This document shows positions 49,033 to 57,547 of a DNA stretch of 64,000 nucleotides, in pieces; position 1 is the stretch's first letter, and each line of letters opens with the position of its first letter. A program made the translations under genes and the position numbers. Under the pieces are notes generated by a model. The model was not told where the DNA came from and did not search any database. It saw only the letters and a list, made by a program, of their open reading frames with translations. The stretch spans positions 29,266 through 93,265 of the forward strand of contig DASPTT010000098.1 of assembly GCA_035623275.1 (NCBI GenBank), written 5' to 3'. The DNA comes from DASPTT01 sp035623275. Lineage in GTDB: Bacteria > Actinomycetota > Acidimicrobiia > Acidimicrobiales > UBA8190.

Positions 49033-50559
49033 CTACTCCCCCTCGAGCGGATGACGGGGGATCTCGATGGCGACGAGGGTCCCGTCACGGCTCTCCATGG
49101 CAATCGTCCCGTCCAATTGGCTCGTCACCAGGTCCCGCACGATGGAGAGGCCGAGGCTCTTCGTCCGCTCGATGTCGAAACCGTCGGGCAGGCCGCAGCC
49201 GTCGTCGCGCACCTGCACGGTGAGACGTTCGTCGGTGTGGGCCAGGACCAGCTCGACGTGGCCGCCTGCACCGGAGCCGTCGGGAAAGGCGTGCTCCACG
49301 GCGTTCTGCAGGACCTCGGCGATCACCACCGCCAGCGGTGTGGCCACGCCGGCGTCCACCTCCCCGAGGTCTCCCGTGACCCGGATCTCGACCGGGTGGT
49401 CCGAGACCACCGAGTCCGCCGCCATGACGACGAGCGAGGACACGATCTCGTCGAAGGGAACCTCGTCGCCGGGCTCGCGCGACAGGATCTCGTGCACGAG
49501 CGCGATCGACCGCACGCGTCGCTCCGCCTCGCGCAGCGCTTCCTGGCCCTGGCCGGGCTCGAGACGTCGCGCCTGGAGCCGCAGCAGGCTCGAGATGGTC
49601 TGCAGGTTGTTCTTCACCCGGTGGTGGACCTCGCGGATGGCGGCGTCCTTGGACAGCAGGAGCCGGTTCAGCCGGCGCAGGTCGGTGACGTCGCGCATGA
49701 GCACAAGCGCCCCCGTCACCCGGCGGCGGTGCAGCAGCGGCGTGCAGTGCAGGAGGACGATCACGTCGGGTCGGCGCTCGACTTCCTCTATCACGGGGCA
49801 GCCCGTGACCAGGGCGTGCTCGATGGCCATCTCCTCGATGCCGAGCTCCGCGAAGAAGCGGTGCTCGACCGATTCGTTCACGCCCATCCGGTGCAACGCG
49901 CTCATGGCGTTCGGTGACGCGTACTCGACTCGCCCCTCGACGTCGACCATGATCAGGCCGTCGCCGACGCGTGGCGCGTCCTCGGCCGAGATCTCCTCTT
50001 GGGCGTAGGGGTACTCACCGACGACCACCATCTCCGCCAGGCGCTGGTAGATGTCGCGGTAGACGCGCTCGAGGCGACCGGCGCGGCGACGCCGGTCCTC
50101 CAGGGTCCCGACCCGCACGATGACCGCGACCACCCTGCCGCCGTCGTTGACGGGCACGTACTCGAGCTGCGCGGTGTCGGGCACCGCCGGCATCTCGCCG
50201 GTGTCGGTGGCGTCGACCACCTCCACGAGCCCCCAGCGCGAGTGGGCGAGCAGCGGCACCGTCCCCGACCCCGTGACGATCCCGTTCCCCTCCACCGCCT
50301 CCCCGAGCGCCGGCCAGTCGTCGGCCCGCACCAGCTGGCCCACGAGGTCCACCCGCAGCAGGGTGGCACCGGTCGTCGGCCGGATCTGGCCGAGGACGAC
50401 GAACTCCTCGTGTTTCTGGTCGGTCGGCACGAGGAGGAGCAGGTCCGAGAACGACAGGTCGGCGAGGATCCCCCACGCTCCGAGGACGCGCTGGAGGTGG
50501 GCGAAGCCGGCCCCGTCGAGGTCGGTGTGGCGTGCCGCGATCTCCGCCGGGGTGGTCAC
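49033..50559 (-). CDS. pdtaS: PdtaS-like sensor histidine kinase
   Basis: 508 residues, no membrane span. A GAF-like N-terminal region (about 1-145) and a PAS domain (about 175-290, VDVEGRVEYASPNAMSALHR) precede a HisKA_2 domain with His in REVHHRVKNNLQTISSLLRL and HATPase_c (IAEVLQNAVEHAFPDG). Length and layout match mycobacterial PdtaS (about 500 residues), which phosphorylates the antiterminator PdtaR and responds to copper, nitric oxide or c-di-GMP in reports. In M. tuberculosis whiB1 is its neighbour; here whiB1 lies 7 kb away. The start is a GTG overlapping the PHP stop (GTGA). Confidence 0.88.
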   Translation of the reverse strand: MTTPAEIAARHTDLDGAGFAHLQRVLGAWGILADLSFSDLLLLVPTDQKHEEFVVLGQIRPTTGATLLRVDLVGQLVRADDWPALGEAVEGNGIVTGSGTVPLLAHSRWGLVEVVDATDTGEMPAVPDTAQLEYVPVNDGGRVVAVIVRVGTLEDRRRRAGRLERVYRDIYQRLAEMVVVGEYPYAQEEISAEDAPRVGDGLIMVDVEGRVEYASPNAMSALHRMGVNESVEHRFFAELGIEEMAIEHALVTGCPVIEEVERRPDVIVLLHCTPLLHRRRVTGALVLMRDVTDLRRLNRLLLSKDAAIREVHHRVKNNLQTISSLLRLQARRLEPGQGQEALREAERRVRSIALVHEILSREPGDEVPFDEIVSSLVVMAADSVVSDHPVEIRVTGDLGEVDAGVATPLAVVIAEVLQNAVEHAFPDGSGAGGHVELVLAHTDERLTVQVRDDGCGLPDGFDIERTKSLGLSIVRDLVTSQLDGTIAMESRDGTLVAIEIPRHPLEGE

Positions 50560-51446
50560 GACCGGGCCTCCACATGCCGGGGGACGTCCATCGGGACCCG
50601 GCGGCGGTACGCACGAAGCGAGCCGATGCCGGTGTTATCGAGGAGGGCGGCCAGGTCCTGGGCCCGGTCCGCCACGTGGTCGAGATGATGGGCGTCCGAC
50701 GCCGTGGTGAATGGCACGCCGCGGGCCGCGAGCCGAGTGAGCAGCGGCGGGGCCGGATAGGCCTCGGCCGCCGGCTTGCGCCACCCCGCCGAGGACACCT
50801 CGGCGGCCATCCCCGACGAGGCAGCGGCCTCGGCGATGCGGTCCCAGAACTCCTCCGGCGCCGCGGGGCGACGGCCGGTCACCTTGATCAGGTCGGGATG
50901 GGCGAGGACGTCGCAGGTCCCCGAGGCGGCGAGCTCCTCGAGGGCCCCGACGTAGTCGTCCCAGGCGCGCTCGACCGGGACCTCGTTCCAGTGGGCCATG
51001 GACACCGGGTCGCCCAGGTCGTCGAAGCGCCACGTGCCGGTCCAGTGCACCGACCCCAGCAGGACGTCGAAAGGGTACCCGGCGAGCAGGCCGGCAACGT
51101 CGTCCATCCGCCCCCGGTAGTAGTCGACCTCGAGCCCCAGCACCACGGGAAGGCCCGCGGCCTTGGCCTCCAGGACGCACGCCACGTAGGCGTCGAGGTC
51201 CGCATGGGCGTGGTCGTCCCAGTACTGCGTCATCGACGCCGCCAGTGCGGCGTCGGGCTCGCCGGCCCAGAAGTCCCGCAGCAGCGCGTCGGCCTGACGG
51301 AAGCGGAACAGGTGCTCGGTGAGGGCGATCTCCGTGACCCCCGCGGCCTGCGCCCTGGCGCAGTAGTCGGCGACGACCTCCAGGGTCGGCGGGCGGTCGC
51401 GCTCCCCGTGGGGCCAGAGGTGGAGGTGGTAGTCGAGCAAGGTCAC
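50556..51446 (-). CDS. PHP-domain phosphoesterase (histidinol-phosphatase-like)
   Basis: 296 residues from GTG 51446. Metal ligands of the PHP fold: His-x-His in LLDYHLHLWPHGE, EIALTEHLFRFRQ, the Glu in VVLGLEVDYYRGR, the His in LLGSVHWTG, CDVLAHPDLIK, and ASDAHHLDHV. It hydrolyses a phosphate ester; HisK-type histidinol phosphatase is one option, but no his genes are nearby. It is translationally coupled to pdtaS and 10 bases after the O-methyltransferase stop. Confidence 0.88.
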   Translation of the reverse strand: MTLLDYHLHLWPHGERDRPPTLEVVADYCARAQAAGVTEIALTEHLFRFRQADALLRDFWAGEPDAALAASMTQYWDDHAHADLDAYVACVLEAKAAGLPVVLGLEVDYYRGRMDDVAGLLAGYPFDVLLGSVHWTGTWRFDDLGDPVSMAHWNEVPVERAWDDYVGALEELAASGTCDVLAHPDLIKVTGRRPAAPEEFWDRIAEAAASSGMAAEVSSAGWRKPAAEAYPAPPLLTRLAARGVPFTTASDAHHLDHVADRAQDLAALLDNTGIGSLRAYRRRVPMDVPRHVEARS

Positions 51447-51456
51447 CGGCCGGGGC

Positions 51457-52128
51457 TCACCGGGCCCACGAGTGGGCGGCGTCCCGGGCGCGCCGGATCA
51501 GGGTGACGCCGTCGCGCACCGTGAGCTGGACGCACACGAGCGCCGGATCGCCCACCACGCGGTCGTTGAAGGCGCGCACGGCCTGCGCGTCGTCGCTCGT
51601 GTCCGTGGCATCGACCACCGAGCCGTGCCACAAGGTGTTGTCCACGGCGACGAGGCCGCCGGGTGCCAGCTTGGGCAGCACGGCGTCGAGGTAGGCGGGG
51701 TACCCACCTTTGTCCGCGTCGATGAAGACGAGGTCGAAGGGCCCGTCGAGCCGGCCGATGGTCTCGATGGCCGGGCCCTCGACCACCTCGATCGAGGACG
51801 CGTAGGGGCTGGCGGCGATGTGCTCTCGCGACAGGGCGACATGGGTAGGGTCGAGCTCGCACGAGGTGATGCGCCCGCCGGGACCGAGGCCGGCGGCCAT
51901 TGAGAGCGCCGAGTACCCCGAGAACGTCCCGATCTCGAGCACGCGGCGCGCCCCGGTGGCGAAGGCGAGCATCTCGAGGAACCGCCCCTCGATGGCCCCG
52001 ACCATCATCCCGGCCAACGGCCCGAGCTCCGAGCGCGTCCGCTCGTCGACCTCGGCCAGGTAGGCGGTGGGGGCAGAGGTGTGCGAGGTGGCGTAGGCCT
52101 CCACGGTGGGGTCGATGATGTCGGTCAT
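51457..52128 (-). CDS. O-methyltransferase, CCoAMT family
   Basis: 223 residues. SAM-binding motif VLEIGTFSGYSALSMAAGL, acidic ribose contact in ITSCELDPTHVALSREHI, and metal/catalytic region FDLVFIDADKGGYPAYLDAV and VAVDNTLWHGSVVD match the caffeoyl-CoA/catechol O-methyltransferase family. It needs a divalent metal and a catechol-like acceptor, identity unknown. GGAGGA lies six bases before the ATG; TACGAT at the complement of 52147-52152 may be the -10 of the operon. Confidence 0.93.
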   Translation of the reverse strand: MTDIIDPTVEAYATSHTSAPTAYLAEVDERTRSELGPLAGMMVGAIEGRFLEMLAFATGARRVLEIGTFSGYSALSMAAGLGPGGRITSCELDPTHVALSREHIAASPYASSIEVVEGPAIETIGRLDGPFDLVFIDADKGGYPAYLDAVLPKLAPGGLVAVDNTLWHGSVVDATDTSDDAQAVRAFNDRVVGDPALVCVQLTVRDGVTLIRRARDAAHSWAR

Positions 52129-52177
52129 GGTCCGTCCTCCGGGCGCATCGTAGGCGGGCGGGACGCACCCGCCCCCG

Positions 52178-53380
52178 TCAGTCGTCGTGCTCGCCCCACA
52201 ACCGCGCCCCGAGGCGAAGGAGCCCGCCGAGGTCGTAGACGTCGGTGTCGAAGTTGGGGACGCTGACGAGCGTCTCGGGCACCGCGCCGAGCTCGGCCTG
52301 CTGCTCGGCCTCGCGTTGGGCGACGACGCGGTAGTCGAGATAGCTCTGGGCGATCTCCGCCAGGACCCGGCGGACCTGCGCTGGGTGGACCTGTGCGCCG
52401 AGCTCGGGGGCGAGCGCGCCGGACAGCTCGTCGGCATCGTCCCGGAGCTTCTCGGCCACCACAGCGGCCTGGGGGGCGCGGAGGTACGCGGGCAGCACCT
52501 TGTTCAAGACGATCGCCCCCAGGTGCAGCCGGCGGTCGGTCAGGGCCTGGGCGAAGAACTCCGCCTCGCGCAGGGGCACCATCTCGAGCGTCGACACCAC
52601 GATGAACGACGTCCGCCGGTCCGCGAGCAGCCGCTGCACCGCACGGGCCCGCTGCACGAAGCCGTCGTACATGCTCTGGAAGAGGATGAAGAACTCGGCG
52701 ATGTCGGCGAGGAACTGCGTGCCGAGGATCCGGTCCGCCACCTGGTAGAAGGGCCGCGAGGCGAAGTTCACGATCTTCGAGCGGTAGGGGACGATGAGCC
52801 AGCGCAGCAGGCGGCTCGAGAAGAAGTCGGCCATCCGCTCCGGCGCGTCGAGGAAGTCGAGCGCGTTGCGGGTCGGCGGCGTGTCGACGACGATCAGGTC
52901 GTAGGTGCCCTCCGCGTGGATCTCGAAGAGGCGCTCCATTGCGATGTAGTCGTGGCTCTGGACGAAGCGGCCGGAGATGTTGCGGTACAGCGGGTTCGCC
53001 AGGATCTCGTCGCGGGTGCGGGCGTCGGGCGCGTGGTGCCGGATCAGGCTGTCCCAGGACTCCTTGGTGTCGAGCATGGCCGCCCACAGCTCCCCCATGG
53101 GCTTGACGCCGGCAGCCTCGAACGCCGCCGTGGGCACGCGCCGCTCGGTGTTGCCGATCCCCTCCAACCCCAGGGCGTTCGCCAGCCGGCGCGCGGGGTC
53201 GACCGTGAGCACCAGGACCTTGCCCCCCAGCCGGGCGGCGGCCATGGCCGCGGCCGCGGCCGCCGTCGTGGTCTTGCCCACCCCGCCGGGGCCGCACGCC
53301 ACCACGATCTCGCGCGAGGCGAGGAGGCCGTCGAGCGATCCCACGTCCGTGGCCCGCCGGCGCGGACGGGCAGGGCTCAC
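52178..53380 (-). CDS. ArsA-family ATPase (second of a pair)
   Basis: 400 residues from GTG 53380. Deviant Walker A is CGPGGVGKTTTAAA; switch motifs include VLTVDPARRLANALGLEGI and DLIVVDTPPTRNALDFLDAP. The rest is a long helical region with a hydrophobic stretch (FLADIAEFFILFQSMYDGF). Actinobacteria carry two adjacent ArsA-like ATPases (in M. tuberculosis Rv3679-Rv3680), with no arsenic role shown. The start overlaps the stop of the partner gene by four bases (GTGA), so a heteromeric complex is likely. Confidence 0.9.
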   Translation of the reverse strand: MSPARPRRRATDVGSLDGLLASREIVVACGPGGVGKTTTAAAAAAMAAARLGGKVLVLTVDPARRLANALGLEGIGNTERRVPTAAFEAAGVKPMGELWAAMLDTKESWDSLIRHHAPDARTRDEILANPLYRNISGRFVQSHDYIAMERLFEIHAEGTYDLIVVDTPPTRNALDFLDAPERMADFFSSRLLRWLIVPYRSKIVNFASRPFYQVADRILGTQFLADIAEFFILFQSMYDGFVQRARAVQRLLADRRTSFIVVSTLEMVPLREAEFFAQALTDRRLHLGAIVLNKVLPAYLRAPQAAVVAEKLRDDADELSGALAPELGAQVHPAQVRRVLAEIAQSYLDYRVVAQREAEQQAELGAVPETLVSVPNFDTDVYDLGGLLRLGARLWGEHDD

Positions 53381-54324
53381 GTACCGAGCTCCTCGCCGAG
53401 CGATCGCGCCACCTGGTGGATGGTGCGCAACCCATGGGCCCGGCTGAAGAGGAACGGGAGATACAGCATCGGGACCGACGGGTCGATCCCGTCGCGCAGG
53501 CGCTCGAGGTGCTCCGCTCGCGTGCGCCGCAGTGTGACCGCGAGCCGGGCCGCGTCGAGCACGGGCGCCGGGTCGCCGCCGGTGAGCGCGGCGAGGCGCG
53601 CCACCACCTGCGGGCGGCGCAGCGACTCGAAGACCTCCTCCTCGCCCCGCCCGAAGAGCTCCGGGAGCACGCGGTTGACGATGACCGAGGCGAGCTCCAC
53701 GGTCGTCTCCTCGCGGACGCGCACCGCCAGCTCCATCGTCTCGTTGACCGGCATCTCCTCGGGCGTGGTGACGATGACGAGGCCGGTCTGCGCGGGGTCG
53801 GAGAGGATGTCGAGCATCCAGTCGGTCTGGGACCGGATCAGCCCGACCCGAACCAGCTCGTTGATGGCCTGGGGTGCGGCCAGCTGCCCCACGATGTGGC
53901 CCGTGGCCGAGGCGTCCACCACCACCAGGTCGTAGTGGCGCTCGCGGACCTCGAAGCAGAGCTTGCCGACCGTCAGGATCTCGCGGACCCCTGGCGCCGC
54001 CGTTGCCACGAAGTCGAAGGCCTTGGCCAGCGGCCCGATGCGGCCGACCACGGGCACCCGCAGGTTCAGCTTCAGGTACTCGCGCAGCGAGGCCTCGGTG
54101 TCCATCGACATCGCCCACAGCCCCGGCAGCAGCTCCCGGCCGGCGAACGAGGTCGGGCCCGTCTCGAAGTAGGCGGCGACGTCGCCCTTGGCGTCCACCT
54201 CGCACAGCAGGGTCCGCCGGCCGTGCTCCGAGGCGTAGAGCGCCAGGGCACAGGCCACGGTCGTCTTGCCGACGCCGCCCTTGCCCGTGACGAAGACCAG
54301 GCGCCGCTCCAGCAGCCCGACCAT
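53377..54324 (-). CDS. ArsA-family ATPase (first of a pair)
   Basis: 315 residues from ATG 54324. Walker A is FVTGKGGVGKTTVACALALY; LLCEVDAKGDVAAYFETG and DLVVVDASATGHIVGQLAAP are switch and Walker B-like regions. It is shorter than its partner and lacks the hydrophobic stretch. The pair and DUF3107 upstream form one minus-strand cluster. Function is unknown; membrane-related sensing or protein targeting are suggested for relatives. Confidence 0.9.
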   Translation of the reverse strand: MVGLLERRLVFVTGKGGVGKTTVACALALYASEHGRRTLLCEVDAKGDVAAYFETGPTSFAGRELLPGLWAMSMDTEASLREYLKLNLRVPVVGRIGPLAKAFDFVATAAPGVREILTVGKLCFEVRERHYDLVVVDASATGHIVGQLAAPQAINELVRVGLIRSQTDWMLDILSDPAQTGLVIVTTPEEMPVNETMELAVRVREETTVELASVIVNRVLPELFGRGEEEVFESLRRPQVVARLAALTGGDPAPVLDAARLAVTLRRTRAEHLERLRDGIDPSVPMLYLPFLFSRAHGLRTIHQVARSLGEELGT

Positions 54325-54349
54325 GGCAGCGGCGGCGACGGGTGGCCCG

Positions 54350-54586
54350 TCAGGGCGCGCCGAAGCCGACGCGGCGCTCGGCCGTCGGCGCCCCCACCTC
54401 GACGTAGGCGACGGCGGCCACGGGGACACCCACGCGCCGTCCCTTGCGGTCCGTGAGCCACAGGACACCGGTGGTGTTGGAGAGCGCTTCGTTGATGTCG
54501 GCGATGACCGCGTCTCGATCCGCGTCGTCGCCCATCTCGACCTCGAGCTCCTTGACGCTCCTGGCGATCCCGATGCGCACGTCCAC
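54350..54586 (-). CDS. DUF3107 family protein
   Basis: 78 residues from GTG 54586, with AAGGAG nine bases upstream. It reads MDVRIGIARSVKELEVEMGD and later RKGRRVGVPVAAVAYVEVGA, the compact actinobacterial DUF3107 (TB9.4-like) pattern. Function is unknown. It lies 25 bases before the ArsA pair. Confidence 0.88.
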   Translation of the reverse strand: MDVRIGIARSVKELEVEMGDDADRDAVIADINEALSNTTGVLWLTDRKGRRVGVPVAAVAYVEVGAPTAERRVGFGAP

Positions 54587-54688
54587 CTGCTTGCTCCTTC
54601 GATGATCGGGGGCAGGCCCCGGGTCGGGCCGGGACCCGACGATACAGCCATGGGGCACACTGGAAGCCACGGATCGCTGGGAGGTGCG

Positions 54689-55849
54689 ATGGAAGCGGGC
54701 TCAGCCGCCCACCAGAGCGAGCGCAGCCGGCGCTGGGCGGCCACCATGGCCGGGCACGGGGACGCCGGGGTGCGCACGGCGCACGCAGACTCCCACGCCG
54801 GGCTCGGCAGCCCGCGCCCGGCCGGGCCACTCGGCCGCGAAGCCCGCGAGGAACAGCAGGACGGGGCCATGGCACCGGGCGCGACGCGCGCCGTGGGCGC
54901 AGGGTCCCGGTCGGTCGCCGAGGTGCCCGATCCCGAGCGCACCTGCTTCGAACGCGACCGCGACCGGGTCCTGCACAGCCCGGCGTTCCGCCGTCTGGCC
55001 GGCAAGACCCAGGTCTTCATCTTCCCCGCCGACCACCAGCGCACCCGCCTGACCCACGCGCTGGAGGTGGCACAGGTGGCCACCGGCATCGCGCGCGCCC
55101 TGCGGCTCAACGAAGCGCTCACGGAAGCGATCGCCCTTGGCCACGACTGCGGCCACGGGCCCGGCGGCCACGCCAGCGAAGACGCCCTCGGCGTCTTCCT
55201 CCCCGAGGGCTACGACCACGCCGTGTGGGGCGCGGACGTGTCGCTGGCGTCGCTCAACCTCTGCGCCGAGACCCTCGACGGCATCCGGAACCACTCGTGG
55301 TCCCGGCCGGCCCCGGCCACGCCCGAAGGCGAGGTGGTGAGCTGGGCCGACCGGATCGCCTACGTCTGCCACGACTGGGAGGACGCCGTGTCGGCAGGCA
55401 TCGTGACGCCGGCGCTGCTCCCCGAGGTGGTGCGGCACGGCTGCGGCCAGACCCGCTCGAGCCAGCTCGGGGCCTTCATCGACGCCGTCGTCGCGGCCGC
55501 GCTGGACGACGGGCGCATCGGCATGGGCGAGCCGATGGCCGAGGCGCTCGCCGCGTTCCGGCACTGCAACTACGACCACGTGTACCTGCGCCCCGCGTCG
55601 ATCGACCAGGGCGCCGCGGTGGTCGCCGTCCTGCGCGCGCTCGTCCGCCACTTCGCGGACCAGCCCAACCGGATCCCCGACGTGCGCGACGCCGGAGGCG
55701 TGGCGGGCGGCAGCGACGCCGCGCTCCGTGCGGCGGTGGCCTACGTGGCGGGCATGACCGACCGCTTCGCCATGGGGCTGGCGGTCGCCGAGCTCGGCTG
55801 GGATCCCGAGCGGCTGCCGCGCGGGATCGACGAGCTCCACCACCGCTGA
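54689..55849 (+). CDS. dgt: Deoxyguanosinetriphosphate triphosphohydrolase-like protein
   Basis: 386 residues from ATG 54689, with GGGAGG just upstream. HD-domain residues: RTRLTHALEVAQVATGIARA (first His), AIALGHDCGHGPGGHASEDA (His-Asp pair) and VSWADRIAYVCHDWEDA (last Asp). The start FERDRDRVLHSPAFRRLAGK and TQVFIFPADHQRTRLTH are dGTPase hallmarks. It hydrolyses dNTPs to nucleoside and triphosphate. The first 70 residues are low-complexity. Confidence 0.93.
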   Translation: MEAGSAAHQSERSRRWAATMAGHGDAGVRTAHADSHAGLGSPRPAGPLGREAREEQQDGAMAPGATRAVGAGSRSVAEVPDPERTCFERDRDRVLHSPAFRRLAGKTQVFIFPADHQRTRLTHALEVAQVATGIARALRLNEALTEAIALGHDCGHGPGGHASEDALGVFLPEGYDHAVWGADVSLASLNLCAETLDGIRNHSWSRPAPATPEGEVVSWADRIAYVCHDWEDAVSAGIVTPALLPEVVRHGCGQTRSSQLGAFIDAVVAAALDDGRIGMGEPMAEALAAFRHCNYDHVYLRPASIDQGAAVVAVLRALVRHFADQPNRIPDVRDAGGVAGGSDAALRAAVAYVAGMTDRFAMGLAVAELGWDPERLPRGIDELHHR

Positions 55850-55986
55850 GCGGCGAGATCGCTGGTCCCCGACGCACCCTCGTCGCCCCCCGGGGGACTT
55901 TCGACCCTGCGCTGGCGGCGCGACGCGCCCGACACTGTGACGGGAGCGCCCATCGGGGCCAATGGGACGGGGGAAGGAAGATCGGC

Positions 55987-56268
55987 ATGCAACGAGACGC
56001 CAGAGTGCAGGCTGGCACGTGGAGCGGCGGCCTCCCGGCGCGCATGTCGTGGCAGGCCATGGCCGCCTGCCGGCGCAGCCCCCTCGACTTCTTCTCCGCG
56101 GATCCCGGCATCCAGGGCCAGTGCATCGCCCTGTGCCGGCGGTGCGCGGTCACCGAGCAGTGCCTGCGCTACGCGGTCGAGACGCGCGAGCCCGAGGGCG
56201 TGTGGGCGGGCGAGGTGTTCTCACGGCGCCGGCTGCGCGCCCTGGCCCAGCAGCTCGGGCGCTCGTAG
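55987..56268 (+). CDS. WhiB-family iron-sulfur regulator, divergent
   Basis: 93 residues with GGGAAGGAAG upstream of ATG 55987. Cysteines C28, C50, C53 and C59 keep the C-x21-C-x2-C-x5-C spacing; an additional Cys46 is present. The turn motif is GVWAGEVFSRRRLRAL, with WAGE in place of the usual WGG. It is clearly distinct from the WhiB1-like protein and I cannot assign a subtype. It lies between dgt and the convergent mrp gene. Confidence 0.88.
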   Translation: MQRDARVQAGTWSGGLPARMSWQAMAACRRSPLDFFSADPGIQGQCIALCRRCAVTEQCLRYAVETREPEGVWAGEVFSRRRLRALAQQLGRS

Positions 56269-56290
56269 CGGACGCCGCGCCGCGCGCCCC

Positions 56291-57478
56291 TCAACGGACG
56301 CGGAGCTCCGAGCGGTAGACGCGCGCGGGGCCCAGCGCGACCACACGCGCCGCGAGCTCGTCGAAGGCGAGCGCCGCCTCCGAGCCGGGGTCGGCCACGC
56401 GCACCGGCACGCCCTCGTCGCCCCCCGCACGCACCAGCGGGACAAAGGGGATGCGGCCCAGCAGGGGGACGCCGAGACCCTCGGCCAGCGCCTCGCCGCC
56501 GCCGGCGCCGAAGAGCTCGTAGCGCGTCCCGTCGTCGCCGGTGAACCACGACATGTTCTCGATCACGCCCCGGACCGGCAGCTTGAGCCGCTTCGCGGCA
56601 TGCGCGGAGCGCTGCGCCACCCGCTCAGCCGCAGGCTGGGGCGTGGTGACGACCAGGATCTCGGTGCGCGGCAGGTACTGACCGAGCGACAGCGCCACGT
56701 CGCCGGTGCCCGGCGGCATGTCGACGAGGAGGAAGTCGGGCTCGCCCCAGTAGGCGTCCACCAGGAATTGCTCCAGCGCCTTGTGGAGCATCGGGCCGCG
56801 CCAGATCACCGGGGTCTCGTCCGGCACGAAGAACCCCATCGAAAGGCAGCGCACGCCGTGGACCACGGGCGGCACGAGCAGCGAGTCGATCGTCACGGGG
56901 TCGCGGGCCACGCCGAGCATCTTGGGGACCGAGAACCCGTAGACGTCCGCGTCCAGCAACCCCACGTCGTTGCCCGCCGCCGCCAGCGCCACCGCCAGGT
57001 TGACCGTAACCGAGGACTTGCCCACCCCGCCCTTGCCCGAGGACACGCCGACGACCCGGGTCCGCGAGCCCGGCACCATGAACCGGTTGGGCCGGCCCTC
57101 CTCGTGGCCGAGGGGGCCCGGCGCGCCCCCGGGGCCCCCACGGGGCCCGTGGCTGTGGGCCGGGGCGCTCGGCGCCGGCTCGCCGCCGGCGGGCGCCGCC
57201 AGCACGGCATGGAGCGACTGACGCTCGTCGTCGGTCATGACGCTGCGCTCGACGGACACCGACCCGACCCCTGCCAGGGAGCCAAGGACCGCCTCGACGG
57301 CCCGGCTGAGCTCGTCCTGCTCGGGCCAGTCGTCGACCGGCACGGCCAGCTCGACGTTCACGGTGCGGCGGCGCACCGCCACCGCCCTGACCATGCCGAG
57401 CTCGCCGATGCCCCGGCGCAACGACGGGTCGTCGATGGCGCCGAGCTCGGCGCGCACCTCTGCCTCGGTTGGGGACAC
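56291..57478 (-). CDS. mrp: Mrp/ApbC iron-sulfur carrier P-loop ATPase
   Basis: 395 residues from GTG 57478, with AGGAAGG five bases upstream. An N-terminal MIP18-like domain (about 1-95, VSPTEAEVRAELGAIDDPSL) precedes the Mrp ATPase with Walker A VVGVSSGKGGVGKSSVTVNL, DVGLLDADVYGFSVPKMLG and DFLLVDMPPGTGDVALSLGQ. The usual C-terminal C-x2-C cluster motif is not seen; VIENMSWFTGDDGTRYELFG replaces the typical MSxxxCPxC. It still likely helps load or transfer Fe-S clusters. It is divergent from the SufR-like gene. Confidence 0.92.
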   Translation of the reverse strand: MSPTEAEVRAELGAIDDPSLRRGIGELGMVRAVAVRRRTVNVELAVPVDDWPEQDELSRAVEAVLGSLAGVGSVSVERSVMTDDERQSLHAVLAAPAGGEPAPSAPAHSHGPRGGPGGAPGPLGHEEGRPNRFMVPGSRTRVVGVSSGKGGVGKSSVTVNLAVALAAAGNDVGLLDADVYGFSVPKMLGVARDPVTIDSLLVPPVVHGVRCLSMGFFVPDETPVIWRGPMLHKALEQFLVDAYWGEPDFLLVDMPPGTGDVALSLGQYLPRTEILVVTTPQPAAERVAQRSAHAAKRLKLPVRGVIENMSWFTGDDGTRYELFGAGGGEALAEGLGVPLLGRIPFVPLVRAGGDEGVPVRVADPGSEAALAFDELAARVVALGPARVYRSELRVR

Positions 57479-57493
57479 GTGCCTTCCTGCCCT

Positions 57494-57523
57494 GGGGAAA
57501 TGGGCGCGACCAGGGATTTCCCC
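57494..57523. promoter_or_regulatory. Operator-like inverted repeat between mrp and the SufR-like gene
   Basis: GGGGAAAT (57494-57501) and its exact complement ATTTCCCC (57516-57523), 14 bases apart, centres two helical turns apart. The right arm overlaps the -35 region of the SufR-like gene. A dimeric regulator bound here could control both divergent genes. Confidence 0.5.
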
Positions 57524-57535
57524 GCACCCGCTCGG

Positions 57536-57541
57536 TAGACT
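57536..57541 (+). promoter_or_regulatory. -10 box, leaderless start of the SufR-like gene
   Basis: TAGACT followed by six bases (AGTGCC) and the ATG at 57548. No ribosome site is present. Confidence 0.45.
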
Positions 57542-57547
57542 AGTGCC

